Shown: positions 8,991 to 16,834 of the stretch, piece after piece | How positions within the stretch are numbered: the first letter of the stretch is position 1 | Layout of the letters: each line of letters starts with the position of its first letter | From: Hyphomonadaceae bacterium | Lineage (GTDB): Bacteria; Pseudomonadota; Alphaproteobacteria; Caulobacterales; Aquidulcibacteraceae | DNA length: 64,000 nt | Assembly: GCA_019753175.1 (NCBI GenBank) | Contig: JAIELK010000007.1 | Location: forward strand, 30,906 to 94,905 | Direction of reading: 5' to 3' | Translations under genes and position numbers: made by a program | The notes under the pieces: generated by a model | What the model was told of the DNA's origin: nothing | The model's database searches: none | The model's input: only the letters and a program-made list of their open reading frames with translations

Positions 8991-10829
8991 ATGATCATGT
9001 CACGCCGCGCCATGCTGGGCGCGTCGGCGGCTGGCTTTGTGCTGGCCGCATGCAGCCGCCAAGCCGGACCCGAGCTCGCCCCGATCCTCGACCAGCTTGC
9101 GATCGACTTTCTGCGCGAGTCACCGGAGTTCGCCACCAGCCTCGCCGTCTCCGAAGAGCAGGCGGGCGGGCGCTACATCGACCGCCTGAGCGATGCGTCG
9201 AAGGACGGCTTCATCCGGCAGCGGCAGATTGGCGAGCGCGCGCTGGAAGCGCTGCGCCGCATCGATCGCGCGCGCTTGAGCGGTCAGGACGCGGTGAGCC
9301 ATGACGTCGTCGTCACCGCGCTCGAGAACAATATCGCGACCGCGCAGTTCGAGTATGGCGGCGGCGCGGGCGCGCCGTATATCCTGACGCAATTGACCGG
9401 CGCCTACACCGGCATTCCGGACTTCCTCGCCAGCCAACATCCGGTCACCAACCGCGATCAGGCCGACGCCTATCTCACGCGGCTGACCGAATACCGTCGC
9501 GTGCTCGATCAGGAGGTGGCGCGCTTGAACGAGGACGTCGCGGCCGGCGTCATCGCCCCGGACTTCGCCATCGACGGCGCCATGCGTCAGCTGCGTGAGT
9601 TCACCGAAATTGCGCTTGCGCAGAACCCGTTGGTGACGTCGTTCCGGGCGAAGCTGGCCGACGTTGCGGACATCCCGGAAGCGGATCGCACCGCCATGGC
9701 GCAGCGCGCCGAAGCGCTGGTGCGTGACGAAGTTTTGCCGGCCTACGGCCGCCAGATCGACGCCCTCGCAGCGGTGCGCCCGCGGGCCACGCACGACGCG
9801 GGCGTCTGGAGGCTGCCGCGCGGCGCGGAGATGTATGCGGCGTCGCTGCGCAACCAGACCACGACGACGATGTCGCCGGACGAGGTCCACGACATGGGCG
9901 TTGCGCTGGTGCAATCGCTGAATGCGGAGATGGACTCGATCCTTCGGGCAAACGGCATGACGCGCGGCACCGTGGCCGAGCGCGTGCAAGCGTTGTCACG
10001 TCGGCCGGATCAGATTTATCCAAGCACGGCGGCGGGACGTGAGCGGTTGCTGGCTGATCTCAACGCACAGGTGGAGGCAATCAAGGCGCGCATGCCGGAT
10101 TATTTCGGCACGCTGGCGCAAGCTGCGCTTGAGATCAAACGCATCCCAGAATACACGCAGGCAGGCGCGCCTGGCGGCTATTACCAACCTGCCGCGCTCG
10201 ATGGCTCGCGTCCTGGCGCCTACTACATCAATCTGCGCGATCCGGCGCGCGAATGGCCGAAGTTCACGCTGCCGACGCTATCCTACCACGAAGGCGTGCC
10301 CGGCCATCATTGGCAGATCGCGATCCAGCAGGAAGCGGGCTCGTTGCCCTTCATTCGCAGCGCGCTCCTAGGCTTCAACGCTTACGCCGAAGGCTGGGGG
10401 CTCTACGCCGAGCAATTGGCGGACGAGATCGGCATGTATGCGACCGATCCGTTCGGCAAGGTCGGCTATCTGCAGTCAGCGGCGTTCCGCGCGTCGCGTC
10501 TGGTTGTTGATACCGGCATCCACCACAAGCGCTGGACGCGCGAACAGGCCATCGCTTCGATGGTAGAAGCCACTGGCGATCAGGAAAGCAATGTTGTCAC
10601 AGAAATCGAGCGCTATTGCGTTTGGCCGGGCCAAGCCTGCGGCTACATGGTGGGTCGCCAGGCGATCAACCGCATGCGCGAGCAGGCGCGCACGACGCTC
10701 GGCGCAAACTTCGACATCAAGGGCTTCCACGACACCATTCTCACCAACGGCTCAACGCCGCTGTCGGTGACCGAGCGGCTGGTGCAGGAGTGGGCGGCCA
10801 CGGTATCGGGACCGGCGGGGAACGGGTAG
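8991..10829 (+). CDS. DUF885 family lipoprotein, probable metallopeptidase
   Basis: This is a 612-residue member of the DUF885 family. The start at 8991 follows a GGGAGG ribosome-binding site. The N-terminus SRRAMLGASAAGFVLAAC has a twin-Arg-like pair and a lipobox ending at Cys, so it is exported and lipid-anchored. The family zinc-peptidase-like motif YHEGVPGHH lies in the C-terminal third, followed by NAYAEGWGLYAE, which probably supplies the further ligand. The physiological substrate is unknown. The gene is monocistronic; the next feature is a REP hairpin one base after the stop codon. Confidence 0.9.
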   Translation: MIMSRRAMLGASAAGFVLAACSRQAGPELAPILDQLAIDFLRESPEFATSLAVSEEQAGGRYIDRLSDASKDGFIRQRQIGERALEALRRIDRARLSGQDAVSHDVVVTALENNIATAQFEYGGGAGAPYILTQLTGAYTGIPDFLASQHPVTNRDQADAYLTRLTEYRRVLDQEVARLNEDVAAGVIAPDFAIDGAMRQLREFTEIALAQNPLVTSFRAKLADVADIPEADRTAMAQRAEALVRDEVLPAYGRQIDALAAVRPRATHDAGVWRLPRGAEMYAASLRNQTTTTMSPDEVHDMGVALVQSLNAEMDSILRANGMTRGTVAERVQALSRRPDQIYPSTAAGRERLLADLNAQVEAIKARMPDYFGTLAQAALEIKRIPEYTQAGAPGGYYQPAALDGSRPGAYYINLRDPAREWPKFTLPTLSYHEGVPGHHWQIAIQQEAGSLPFIRSALLGFNAYAEGWGLYAEQLADEIGMYATDPFGKVGYLQSAAFRASRLVVDTGIHHKRWTREQAIASMVEATGDQESNVVTEIERYCVWPGQACGYMVGRQAINRMREQARTTLGANFDIKGFHDTILTNGSTPLSVTERLVQEWAATVSGPAGNG

Positions 10830-10830
10830 C

Positions 10831-10854
10831 GTACCGTCGGCTTCCAGCCGGCAT
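10831..10854. repeat. REP-like hairpin, left copy
   Basis: The sequence starts GTACCGTCGGCTTCCAGCC and can fold as GTCGGCT-TCC-AGCCGGC. It matches the reverse complement of 11444-11467 at 21 of 24 positions. It sits one base after the DUF885 stop codon. Confidence 0.75.
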
Positions 10855-10858
10855 GCTG

Positions 10859-10888
10859 ATGCGGGCCGATGATTGCATCGGCCCGCAT
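10859..10888. terminator. Perfect 12-bp hairpin downstream of DUF885 gene
   Basis: The arms ATGCGGGCCGAT and ATCGGCCCGCAT pair perfectly around a 6-nt loop (GATTGC). Only a short TTT follows, so termination strength is uncertain. It lies between the left REP and the RAYT start and would end the DUF885 transcript. Confidence 0.5.
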
Positions 10889-10908
10889 TTCGGTCACGGC
10901 ATGGTCCA

Positions 10909-11454
10909 ATGCATAGAGGATGGCGTTCCCGCGGCTATCTCCCGCATTTTGATGCTTCCGGGTTGACTCAACATGTCGTGTTCGGACTTGCCGACGCGTT
11001 TCCCTTCGAGTCTGAAGCGCCCGCGGACAGCAAGTTGCGTGATGCTTGGCGAGACGCTGCGCTGGACATGGGATACGGCGCATGCCTGTTAAGGGACACT
11101 GCCGCCACAGTCGTGGAAGATGCTCTGCTCCACTTCGACGGGTTGCGCTACGGGCTGTGCGCGTGGTGCGTTATGCCCAATCACGTGCACGTGCTCGCGA
11201 TCACGGGACATGGCTGGGCGCTTGATCGCATCGTGCATTCTTGGAAGTCCTACACCGCAAACAAGATCAACGAGCTCCGCGGGCGATCGGGACGGCTCTG
11301 GCGACGCGAGTACTACGATCATTTCATTCGCGACGAAGACGAGTTTCAGACCGCGCGCGTCTATGTAGAGAATAATCCAGTCGCCGCTGGTCTGGTCGCA
11401 AGCGCCGACGAGTGGCGTTGGTCGTCGGCTTGGCGGAATCGAGTTGCCGGCTAG
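10909..11454 (+). CDS. REP-associated tyrosine transposase (RAYT)
   Basis: This is a 181-residue Y1/HUH single-strand transposase of the IS200-like RAYT group. RAYTs nick and join REP hairpins and are usually domesticated single-copy genes. The HUH motif is in PNHVHVL (His92, His94) and the nucleophile is Tyr152 in ARVYVENNP. The start at 10909 gives the family N-terminus RSRGYLPHFD. An upstream ATG at 10873 lies inside the hairpin and is unlikely. The gene is flanked by two inverted REP copies and its stop codon (11452-11454) lies inside the right one. It overlaps the 3' end of the DUF1365 gene on the opposite strand. Confidence 0.9.
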   Translation: MHRGWRSRGYLPHFDASGLTQHVVFGLADAFPFESEAPADSKLRDAWRDAALDMGYGACLLRDTAATVVEDALLHFDGLRYGLCAWCVMPNHVHVLAITGHGWALDRIVHSWKSYTANKINELRGRSGRLWRREYYDHFIRDEDEFQTARVYVENNPVAAGLVASADEWRWSSAWRNRVAG

Positions 11455-12220
11455 AAGCCGGCGGTACGATGGGCGCCGCCGCCGCACGCTGCCCGCGTCG
11501 CCCAAGATAGCGCACGCCCTTGAGCCACATCTGCAGCGCTTCCCAGTGGATGCCGGCAATGACTTTGAGCGTCATCAGCGGATTGCCGGCCCAAGCGCGC
11601 AGTAGGTTTGGGTCGGTGAGTTCGCGCCGTTCGCCCGCGAACGAGGCGGTGAGTGCAATGTCGTGGCCGCGCTTGACCGCCATCGCAACCACTGCCTTCT
11701 CGCCGGGGGGCGTCACTTGAAACTCGTAGCGTAGGCCGCCTTCAAGGAACGGCGAGACAAAGAACGCTTTGTCACAAGCTTGTGTGATCGCGCCGTTCTC
11801 GCGTTGCGTCGGCGGCAGCACGTAGAAGTGGCGCTCGCCGAACGTGTTTGACACCTCGTGCATGAGCGCCGCGAGTTCGCCATTTCGGCGCATACAGAAA
11901 TAGACGCTGAGCGGATTGAACACGTAGTTGAGCAAGCGCGGCATCGCTAGCAGAACGATGCGCCCGCCGTCCCAGGCAACGCCCGCTTCGCGCAGTTTAG
12001 CCTCGATCTGCGGCCTGATCGGCGCGCCGGTGCGCTCACCATGATCGCGGTCGTGCAGCGCCAGGAGATTCAGACGATTGTGCGAGAACCAGCGTAGATC
12101 ACGGTCAAGCGCTGGCAGCTCGTCGATATCCAGGGCCAGCATGAACACGCTGTACCGTAGGCGATGCTTGCCGGGGCGGCGATGGGCGACGTGGCCCTGA
12201 TAGATTGCCGAAACGGTCAC
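11324..12220 (-). CDS. DUF1365 family protein
   Basis: This is a 298-residue DUF1365 protein starting at a GTG that overlaps the upstream FAD-oxidoreductase stop by 4 nt (GTGA). Family landmarks are YxGxVxHRR near the N-terminus, RYSVFM, FSHNRLN, YVFNPLSVYFC and NTFGERHFYV. In singlet-oxygen operons DUF1365 proteins accompany an FAD oxidoreductase and usually a cyclopropane-fatty-acid-synthase-like methyltransferase, and are thought to act in lipid modification. The last ~48 residues are unusual: from nucleotide 11467 down they are read from the REP and from the antisense strand of the RAYT gene, so the native stop appears to have been lost. Confidence 0.9.
   Translation of the reverse strand: MTVSAIYQGHVAHRRPGKHRLRYSVFMLALDIDELPALDRDLRWFSHNRLNLLALHDRDHGERTGAPIRPQIEAKLREAGVAWDGGRIVLLAMPRLLNYVFNPLSVYFCMRRNGELAALMHEVSNTFGERHFYVLPPTQRENGAITQACDKAFFVSPFLEGGLRYEFQVTPPGEKAVVAMAVKRGHDIALTASFAGERRELTDPNLLRAWAGNPLMTLKVIAGIHWEALQMWLKGVRYLGRRGQRAAAAPIVPPASSRQLDSAKPTTNATRRRLRPDQRRLDYSLHRRARSETRLRRE
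11444..11467. repeat. REP-like hairpin, right copy (inverted)
   Basis: On the minus strand it begins GTACCGCCGGCTTCTAGCC and folds as a perfect 7-bp stem GCCGGCT/AGCCGGC with a TCT loop. It is the inverted partner of 10831-10854. It contains the RAYT stop codon and is read through by the DUF1365 frame. Confidence 0.8.
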
Positions 12221-13572
12221 GCGGCCAAGGCGTGCGGCGCCGGCGGCTGCGCGCCGAGAAAGATGCGACCGCTCTCGTCGGCGACGGTCCATGGCCGGCG
12301 GATGCCGCCCAATTGCTCGGCGACCGCTAGCCCCGCTTGCAGCCCGTCTTCATGGAAACCGGCGCCGAAATGAGCGCCGCAGTACCAGGTGTTGCGCACG
12401 CCCTGCAGCGACCAGAGCTGTTCCTGCGCGCGGATCGCTGCGGCGTTGAACAGCGGATGTTCGTACTCGGTGTCGTAGAGAACCGTCTGCTCCTGCGGCA
12501 TGGTGCGTGGATTGAGCGTCAGGAACAGCTGCTCTTTGCTCTCGATGCGCTGCAGCTTGTTCATCCAGTAGGAGACGACGCAGCCGCCGCCCGGATTGTC
12601 GCCGACATAGTTCCAGCTGGCCCAAAGCTTCTGCCGCCGCGGCATCAACGCGCGGTCGGTGTGCAGCACCGCGCGGTTCCTGGTGTAGCCGAACGCACCC
12701 AGCAGCGCGCGCTCTTGCGGGCTCGCGTCGTCGAGCATGGCCAGCGCTTCGTTGGCGTGCGTGGCGATCACCACATTGTCATAGCGCTGCACGTCGCCCG
12801 CGGCGTCGCGGACCCAAACGCCGGCGCCGTCGCGCCGCACCGAAACCGCGCCGGCATTGAGCCGCGCGCGCTCGGCGTAGGGCGCGGTCAGGCGGGCGAC
12901 ATAAGCTTGGCTGCCGCCTTCCACCGTGCGCCATTTCGGGCGTCCCTTGAGCTTCAGGAGGCCGTGATTTTCGAAGAACCGGACAAAGGCACAGGCGGGG
13001 TAGTGGTGAATTTCCGCCATCGAGGCCGACCAGATCGCCGCGGCTTGCGGCAGCAGGTGGTCATTGCGGAAGGCGTCGCCATAGCCTTGACGCGTCAAGT
13101 AGTCGCCGAGCGAAACCAAGTCCTCACGGGTGCTTTCGATGTCTGCGGGCGCGCGCTCATAGAAGCGCAGCAGGTCGCGCGTCATCGACCAGAAGCGCGG
13201 ATTGAACAGGTTGCGGCCGCCGCACAGAAACGCCGAAGCATCAACCGATGAGTACTCGAAGCGGCCCCCGTCCAGGGATACGCCGAATGACATATCCGAG
13301 GCCTTCGTGGGCACGCCTAGATGTTCGAACAGTGCAATCAGGTTGGGGTAGGTGGCGTCGTTGTAGACGATGAAGCCGGTGTCGACGGGCGTGCGCCCGA
13401 GGCTGGTGTCGACCCACACCGTGTTGGAGTGGCCGCCGAGCCGCGGGCTCTTTTCGTAAACGGTGACATCGTGTCTCTTGCTCAAGAGCCACGCCGCCGA
13501 CATTCCCGCTATGCCCGAGCCGATCACGGCGATATTTTGCCGGCGGTCGGCGTCAGCGGAGGAAAAAGCCAT
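12217..13572 (-). CDS. FAD-dependent amine-oxidase-type oxidoreductase
   Basis: This is a 451-residue flavoprotein. The dinucleotide-binding motif is IAVIGSGIAGMSAAWLL near the N-terminus, followed by the GG doublet in PRLGGHSNTV. It belongs to the NAD(P)/FAD oxidoreductases that are coded next to DUF1365 proteins in RpoE-ChrR regulons, where they are linked to modification of membrane fatty acids after singlet-oxygen stress. I start at 13572 (MAFSSADADRR); an ATG at 13587 adds five residues. The gene is divergent from rpoE and its leader holds a candidate RpoE promoter. No cyclopropane-fatty-acid-synthase-like gene follows in this window. Confidence 0.92.
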   Translation of the reverse strand: MAFSSADADRRQNIAVIGSGIAGMSAAWLLSKRHDVTVYEKSPRLGGHSNTVWVDTSLGRTPVDTGFIVYNDATYPNLIALFEHLGVPTKASDMSFGVSLDGGRFEYSSVDASAFLCGGRNLFNPRFWSMTRDLLRFYERAPADIESTREDLVSLGDYLTRQGYGDAFRNDHLLPQAAAIWSASMAEIHHYPACAFVRFFENHGLLKLKGRPKWRTVEGGSQAYVARLTAPYAERARLNAGAVSVRRDGAGVWVRDAAGDVQRYDNVVIATHANEALAMLDDASPQERALLGAFGYTRNRAVLHTDRALMPRRQKLWASWNYVGDNPGGGCVVSYWMNKLQRIESKEQLFLTLNPRTMPQEQTVLYDTEYEHPLFNAAAIRAQEQLWSLQGVRNTWYCGAHFGAGFHEDGLQAGLAVAEQLGGIRRPWTVADESGRIFLGAQPPAPHALAA

Positions 13573-13617
13573 TCGTAAGGTCCCCACCAGAGCGGTTGCT
13601 TCCGTCTGGTATGGGAG

Positions 13618-13647
13618 CGCATACGGGGCCTCTGGATGCCTGGATCA
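13618..13647 (-). promoter_or_regulatory. Candidate RpoE (ECF11) promoter for the FAD/DUF1365 operon
   Basis: On the minus strand a perfect TGATCC -35 (13647-13642) is followed after 18 nt by TATGCG (13623-13618). The -35 matches the RpoE consensus known from Rhodobacter sphaeroides; the -10 is only a partial match to TAAGA-type elements. It would give a leader of about 40 nt before the ATG at 13572. Confidence 0.5.
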
Positions 13648-13650
13648 GAC

Positions 13651-13680
13651 TGATCCGCAGGCGGGATTCGGCCGTAATGG
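13651..13680 (+). promoter_or_regulatory. Candidate autoregulatory RpoE (ECF11) promoter
   Basis: TGATCC (13651-13656) is followed by an 18-nt spacer and TAATGG (13675-13680). Spacing and -35 fit the RpoE/ChrR regulon consensus. The site is back-to-back with the minus-strand promoter: the two -35 hexamers form GGATCA-GAC-TGATCC. It implies that rpoE translation begins downstream of about 13687. Confidence 0.6.
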
Positions 13681-13748
13681 CTTTTATGCTCGCCGCTTCC
13701 GCAGTTTCGGCTCATGCGCGCCCCGGTCGTTGCGAACGGACGGTGGCT

Positions 13749-14306
13749 GTGAACAACCGTAATGAACCGAGTGACGAGGCGCTGTTGGGGCGGGTGGCCG
13801 CGGGAGACCGCGAGGCGTTCGCGCGGCTGTTCGAGGGCTATGCGCGTCGTGTGAAGTCCTACCTCATCCGTTTGGGCGCGCCCGGCGCCATCGCCGAGGA
13901 TCTCGCCCAAGACGCCATGGTTTCGATCTGGCGGCGCGCTGGGTCGTACGATCCGACCAAGGCAAAGGCCTCGACCTGGATCTTCGTCATTGCGCGCAAC
14001 GCTTGGATCGATCGGTTGCGGCGCGAACGCGTCGAGGTCGCGTATCGAGATACGCTGTTCGAAGATGAGGAAAGCAGCGATGAATCGCCGGACGAAGCAG
14101 CCGTGCGCTCGCAGACTGAGGCACAGATGACCGCGGCGCTCTCAATCCTGTCGCCAGAGCAGCGGCAGGTGGTGCAGCTGTCCTTTTTTGAAGATAAACC
14201 GCACTCGGAAATAGCCCAGCACCTGTCTCTGCCGCTGGGAACCGTGAAATCCCGCCTTCGGCTCGCGCTCATAAAGCTGAAGGCGCACTGGGAGCAGTAC
14301 AAATGA
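13749..14306 (+). CDS. rpoE: ECF sigma factor RpoE (ECF11 type)
   Basis: This 185-residue extracytoplasmic-function sigma factor directs transcription of the singlet-oxygen and photo-oxidative stress regulon. Region 2 (about residues 11-80) includes AEDLAQDAMVSIWRRAGSYD and the region 2.4 segment STWIFVIARNAWIDRLRRE. Region 4 includes LSPEQRQVVQLSFFEDKPHSEIAQHL-type helix-turn-helix sequence followed by GTVKSRLRLAL. I chose the GTG at 13749 because the frame further upstream (to 13596) runs through the promoter elements and is not sigma-like; a GTG at 13743 is an alternative. The stop overlaps chrR by 4 nt (ATGA). Confidence 0.93.
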   Translation: MNNRNEPSDEALLGRVAAGDREAFARLFEGYARRVKSYLIRLGAPGAIAEDLAQDAMVSIWRRAGSYDPTKAKASTWIFVIARNAWIDRLRRERVEVAYRDTLFEDEESSDESPDEAAVRSQTEAQMTAALSILSPEQRQVVQLSFFEDKPHSEIAQHLSLPLGTVKSRLRLALIKLKAHWEQYK

Positions 14307-14926
14307 GCCCGCGTCATCATCCTTCCGTCGACGTCCTCGCGGCGTACGCTTCGGGGACATTGGAGTCCGGCTTTGGATTGGTCGTCGGCACCCACGTTGA
14401 GGGGTGCGCCGAATGCCGTCGCCAAGTGTCGCAGCTGCAGGCCTTGTCGGGCGAGGCGCTGCGGGCGCTTCCGCAGGCGGAGATGGCCGGCGATGCGCTG
14501 GCGCGCGTGATGGCGCGGCTCGACGATGCGCCCGTCCCGGCAGCCCGGATCGAGACGGACCGCAGACCGCTGCTGGACCGTTTGCCGCTGAAACCACGCA
14601 AGTGGATCACGCCGGGCGTGTGGGTCGCCGCGGTGGACACGCCGCACGATGCCGACAATCGCGTCTACGTGCTTTCTGTTGCGCCGGGCTGGCCGACAGC
14701 GCGCCACGAGCATACGGGCGCGGAATTCTGCACCGTACTCAAGGGCGCTTTCCGCGACGAGATCGGTCTATTCCAAGCAGGCGACTTCGCCGCCACGGAA
14801 GGCGAACTCAATCACCAGCCGATCGTGCAGGGCGATGAAGCCTGCGTGTGCTTGTTCGCGACCGAGGGCCGCCTCAAACCGCAAGGTTTGCTGGGCCGGT
14901 TGGCGTTTGGGTACGCCAACGTCTGA
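14303..14926 (+). CDS. chrR: Zinc anti-sigma factor ChrR
   Basis: This 207-residue anti-sigma factor holds RpoE inactive until singlet oxygen or organic peroxides trigger its release. The N-terminal anti-sigma domain has the zinc ligands His6, His31, Cys35 and Cys38, at exactly the positions known for Rhodobacter ChrR. The C-terminal cupin domain has His135, His137, Glu141 and His171 as its own metal site. It is coupled to rpoE by a 4-nt overlap. The complete set of ligands in both domains argues for a functional sensor. Confidence 0.95.
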   Translation: MSPRHHPSVDVLAAYASGTLESGFGLVVGTHVEGCAECRRQVSQLQALSGEALRALPQAEMAGDALARVMARLDDAPVPAARIETDRRPLLDRLPLKPRKWITPGVWVAAVDTPHDADNRVYVLSVAPGWPTARHEHTGAEFCTVLKGAFRDEIGLFQAGDFAATEGELNHQPIVQGDEACVCLFATEGRLKPQGLLGRLAFGYANV

Positions 14927-14939
14927 TCAGGCGGCTTGC

Positions 14940-15032
14940 GGATCGACAGTCCAACGAAGCTGTGCGGTTTCGTGGATGTCCTCGAGACGATGGAGCCGCT
15001 TTGCGCCAGCGCTGGCCGGCGAGGCTGAGCAC
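14940..15032 (-). pseudogene. Duplicated 3'-end fragment of DUF2235 gene
   Basis: Translated on the minus strand, this stretch reads VLSLAGQRWRK, then after a one-base frameshift LHRLEDIHETAQLRWTVDP. The intact DUF2235 gene ends with nearly the same two segments (VLSLTGQRWRQ and RYEDVHETAQLRWSVDP, 15816-15907). The copy is in the same orientation as the gene, about 880 bp away, with the methyltransferase gene between them. It is a decayed remnant with no start codon. Confidence 0.7.
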
Positions 15033-15090
15033 TGGCTCCCAAGAGTCTGAACCCTAGTCTCTATGTCCATGAGCCGGTAATGCATGGCAT

Positions 15091-15705
15091 ATGCCTGACC
15101 TGGACACAAAGTTGCACTTGGAGATGCTCGCCCGGGAACGCCGGCCGGGAGAGCTTTACGGACTTCACTGGGGCGACCCCGAGGCTAATCCGGTGCTGAG
15201 GCGCGTGGTCGAGCGCTTCATCAAACCCCACGTGGGACGAGATAAAGTGCTACTGGAAATCGGCCCCGGCGGCGGGCGTTGGACGCGCTATCTCATCGAC
15301 AACTGCAAAACGCTCTATGCGGTCGACTACCATCGTGAACTGTTGGATGTATTGCATGAGAATTTCAATCATCCGCACATTGTCGATATCGTAAACAGTG
15401 GGTGCGACTTCCCGGGTGTCCCGGCTAAAGAAGTCGACTTCTTATTCACATTCGGGGTCTTCGTTCACCTCGACCTCGATATCATCGAACAATACCTCGA
15501 GAACATGCGCGCGATCCTGAAGCCAGACGCACGTGTTTTCATCCAGTATTCCGATAAGACTAAGCCCGAAGGCAAAGCCAACCCCGGCTTCTCTGTGAAC
15601 ACGCCGGCCGTTATGCGTGGTCTCGTTAAAGAGAAGGGCTATACGATCCTTGAAGAGGATACAGAGAGTCTGTGGCACTCCTCTATCGTCCTGTTCAGAC
15701 CCTAG
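15091..15705 (+). CDS. Class I SAM-dependent methyltransferase
   Basis: This is a 204-residue methyltransferase. Motif I is LLEIGPGGGRWTRYL (about residues 53-67), the acidic residue closing strand 2 is in LYAVDYH, and motif II is VDFLFTFGVFVHLD. It ends with a short strand and no extra domain. The substrate is unknown; similar small enzymes are found in surface polysaccharide and secondary metabolite loci. AT-richer wobble positions and the flanking duplicated DUF2235 fragments suggest that it was inserted here. Confidence 0.85.
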   Translation: MPDLDTKLHLEMLARERRPGELYGLHWGDPEANPVLRRVVERFIKPHVGRDKVLLEIGPGGGRWTRYLIDNCKTLYAVDYHRELLDVLHENFNHPHIVDIVNSGCDFPGVPAKEVDFLFTFGVFVHLDLDIIEQYLENMRAILKPDARVFIQYSDKTKPEGKANPGFSVNTPAVMRGLVKEKGYTILEEDTESLWHSSIVLFRP

Positions 15706-15736
15706 CGCGACACCTGTCCGCTCAGCGCTATTCAGG

Positions 15737-16834
15737 TCACGCGGCTCGTCGCATGTGCCGCACGGCGCATTCGATCTGCCGTGTATGTCGAATGAGCGGC
15801 TTTGGGCGATATTTCGGATCGACGCTCCAACGCAGTTGCGCCGTCTCGTGCACGTCCTCGTACCGGTTCAATCCCTGGCGCCAGCGCTGGCCGGTGAGGC
15901 TGAGCACCAGCGAACCCTTGCCGGACAAGCGCGCGTGCAGCGGGTCGATGTTCGCAAGCGCGGCCGAGATCACTGAGCCGGGCTCGCGCGCAAGCGTCAG
16001 CCCGGTGTGTTCGGCGCCGTCAAGCACCCAAAGCAACGCGCAGTTGGAAAGCCCTCGCGAAACGTCCGAGCCGCCGACGCCGCCGTGATCGCCGGGGAAC
16101 CAAGCTTGCATGACGCGCGGCGGCGCGCCCTCCACATTGAAGGCGTCGACATTGGTCCACAGCGTCGGCGCGAACGCGGCGCGGCGCTCATCGATGGCGA
16201 CGGCATGGCGCGCGGCGATCACGGCGCGTGAGAGCGCGGTGTCGTGGAAACGGTAGTGCGCGCGGAGGCCGATGTCGAAGGGCAGGAGGCGCGGTATGCC
16301 AAGCGAGCCGACCGTGTCCCAGACGCCGACATAGGTGATGCGCAAGTCGAACGGCGGTTCTGCGCCGGCCTTGTCAAGTTTCGGCCATGCTGCGGCATGC
16401 GCGGCCCGGAACCGCGCGGCGTCGAGGCTGTCAGCACTCTTCTCGCGATGCCGGTAGAGTTCGAGGGCGACGCGGGCTTTGTCGACGTGGGCGCGTCTCA
16501 GCACGCCGCATTTGCGCAACAGACCGACCAGGCTGCGCACCGTGTAGGCGCCGCGCGAAAAGCCGAACAGGTAGATTTGATCGCCCGGCTCGTAGTTGAG
16601 GTTGAGGAAGAGATACGCATCGAGCAAATTGTCGTCGAGGTCAGCGCCGGTCATGCCGTTCCACATGCTGACGCCATCCATGTTCGCGCCGACGCCGGCG
16701 GAATAATAGACGATCTGCGGGCGTCCTTTGGGGTCGCGGGTGGCGATTGCACGCGCGGTCAGTGCAACGTTGGTGAGGCTCGTCTGGTCGAGCCGTTGCC
16801 AGGTGCCGTCGCAACAGATGACAATCCGCTTCAT
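15737..16834 (-). CDS. DUF2235 alpha/beta-hydrolase (phospholipase-like)
   Basis: This is a 365-residue protein of the DUF2235 family (alpha/beta hydrolases that include type VI secretion lipase effectors and fungal relatives). The N-terminus MKRIVICCDGTW and the nucleophile elbow GFSRGAYT (Ser93) are classic. A later DxWDTVG-like strand (VGVWDTVG) fits the family. It has no signal peptide and no Vgr/PAAR neighbour, so a T6SS role is not supported. The ATG at 16834 overlaps the metW stop by 4 nt (ATGA), which makes it the third gene of a methionine operon, an unexpected partner. Confidence 0.9.
   Translation of the reverse strand: MKRIVICCDGTWQRLDQTSLTNVALTARAIATRDPKGRPQIVYYSAGVGANMDGVSMWNGMTGADLDDNLLDAYLFLNLNYEPGDQIYLFGFSRGAYTVRSLVGLLRKCGVLRRAHVDKARVALELYRHREKSADSLDAARFRAAHAAAWPKLDKAGAEPPFDLRITYVGVWDTVGSLGIPRLLPFDIGLRAHYRFHDTALSRAVIAARHAVAIDERRAAFAPTLWTNVDAFNVEGAPPRVMQAWFPGDHGGVGGSDVSRGLSNCALLWVLDGAEHTGLTLAREPGSVISAALANIDPLHARLSGKGSLVLSLTGQRWRQGLNRYEDVHETAQLRWSVDPKYRPKPLIRHTRQIECAVRHMRRAA

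Noticed and set aside
13596..13748. rpoE start at 13596 or 13677
   Set aside because: These starts lie upstream of or inside the candidate -10 element and would add residues that are not sigma-factor-like.
15737..16834. DUF2235 protein as a type VI secretion effector
   Set aside because: No VgrG, PAAR, chaperone or immunity-type neighbour is present, and the gene is coupled to metW.
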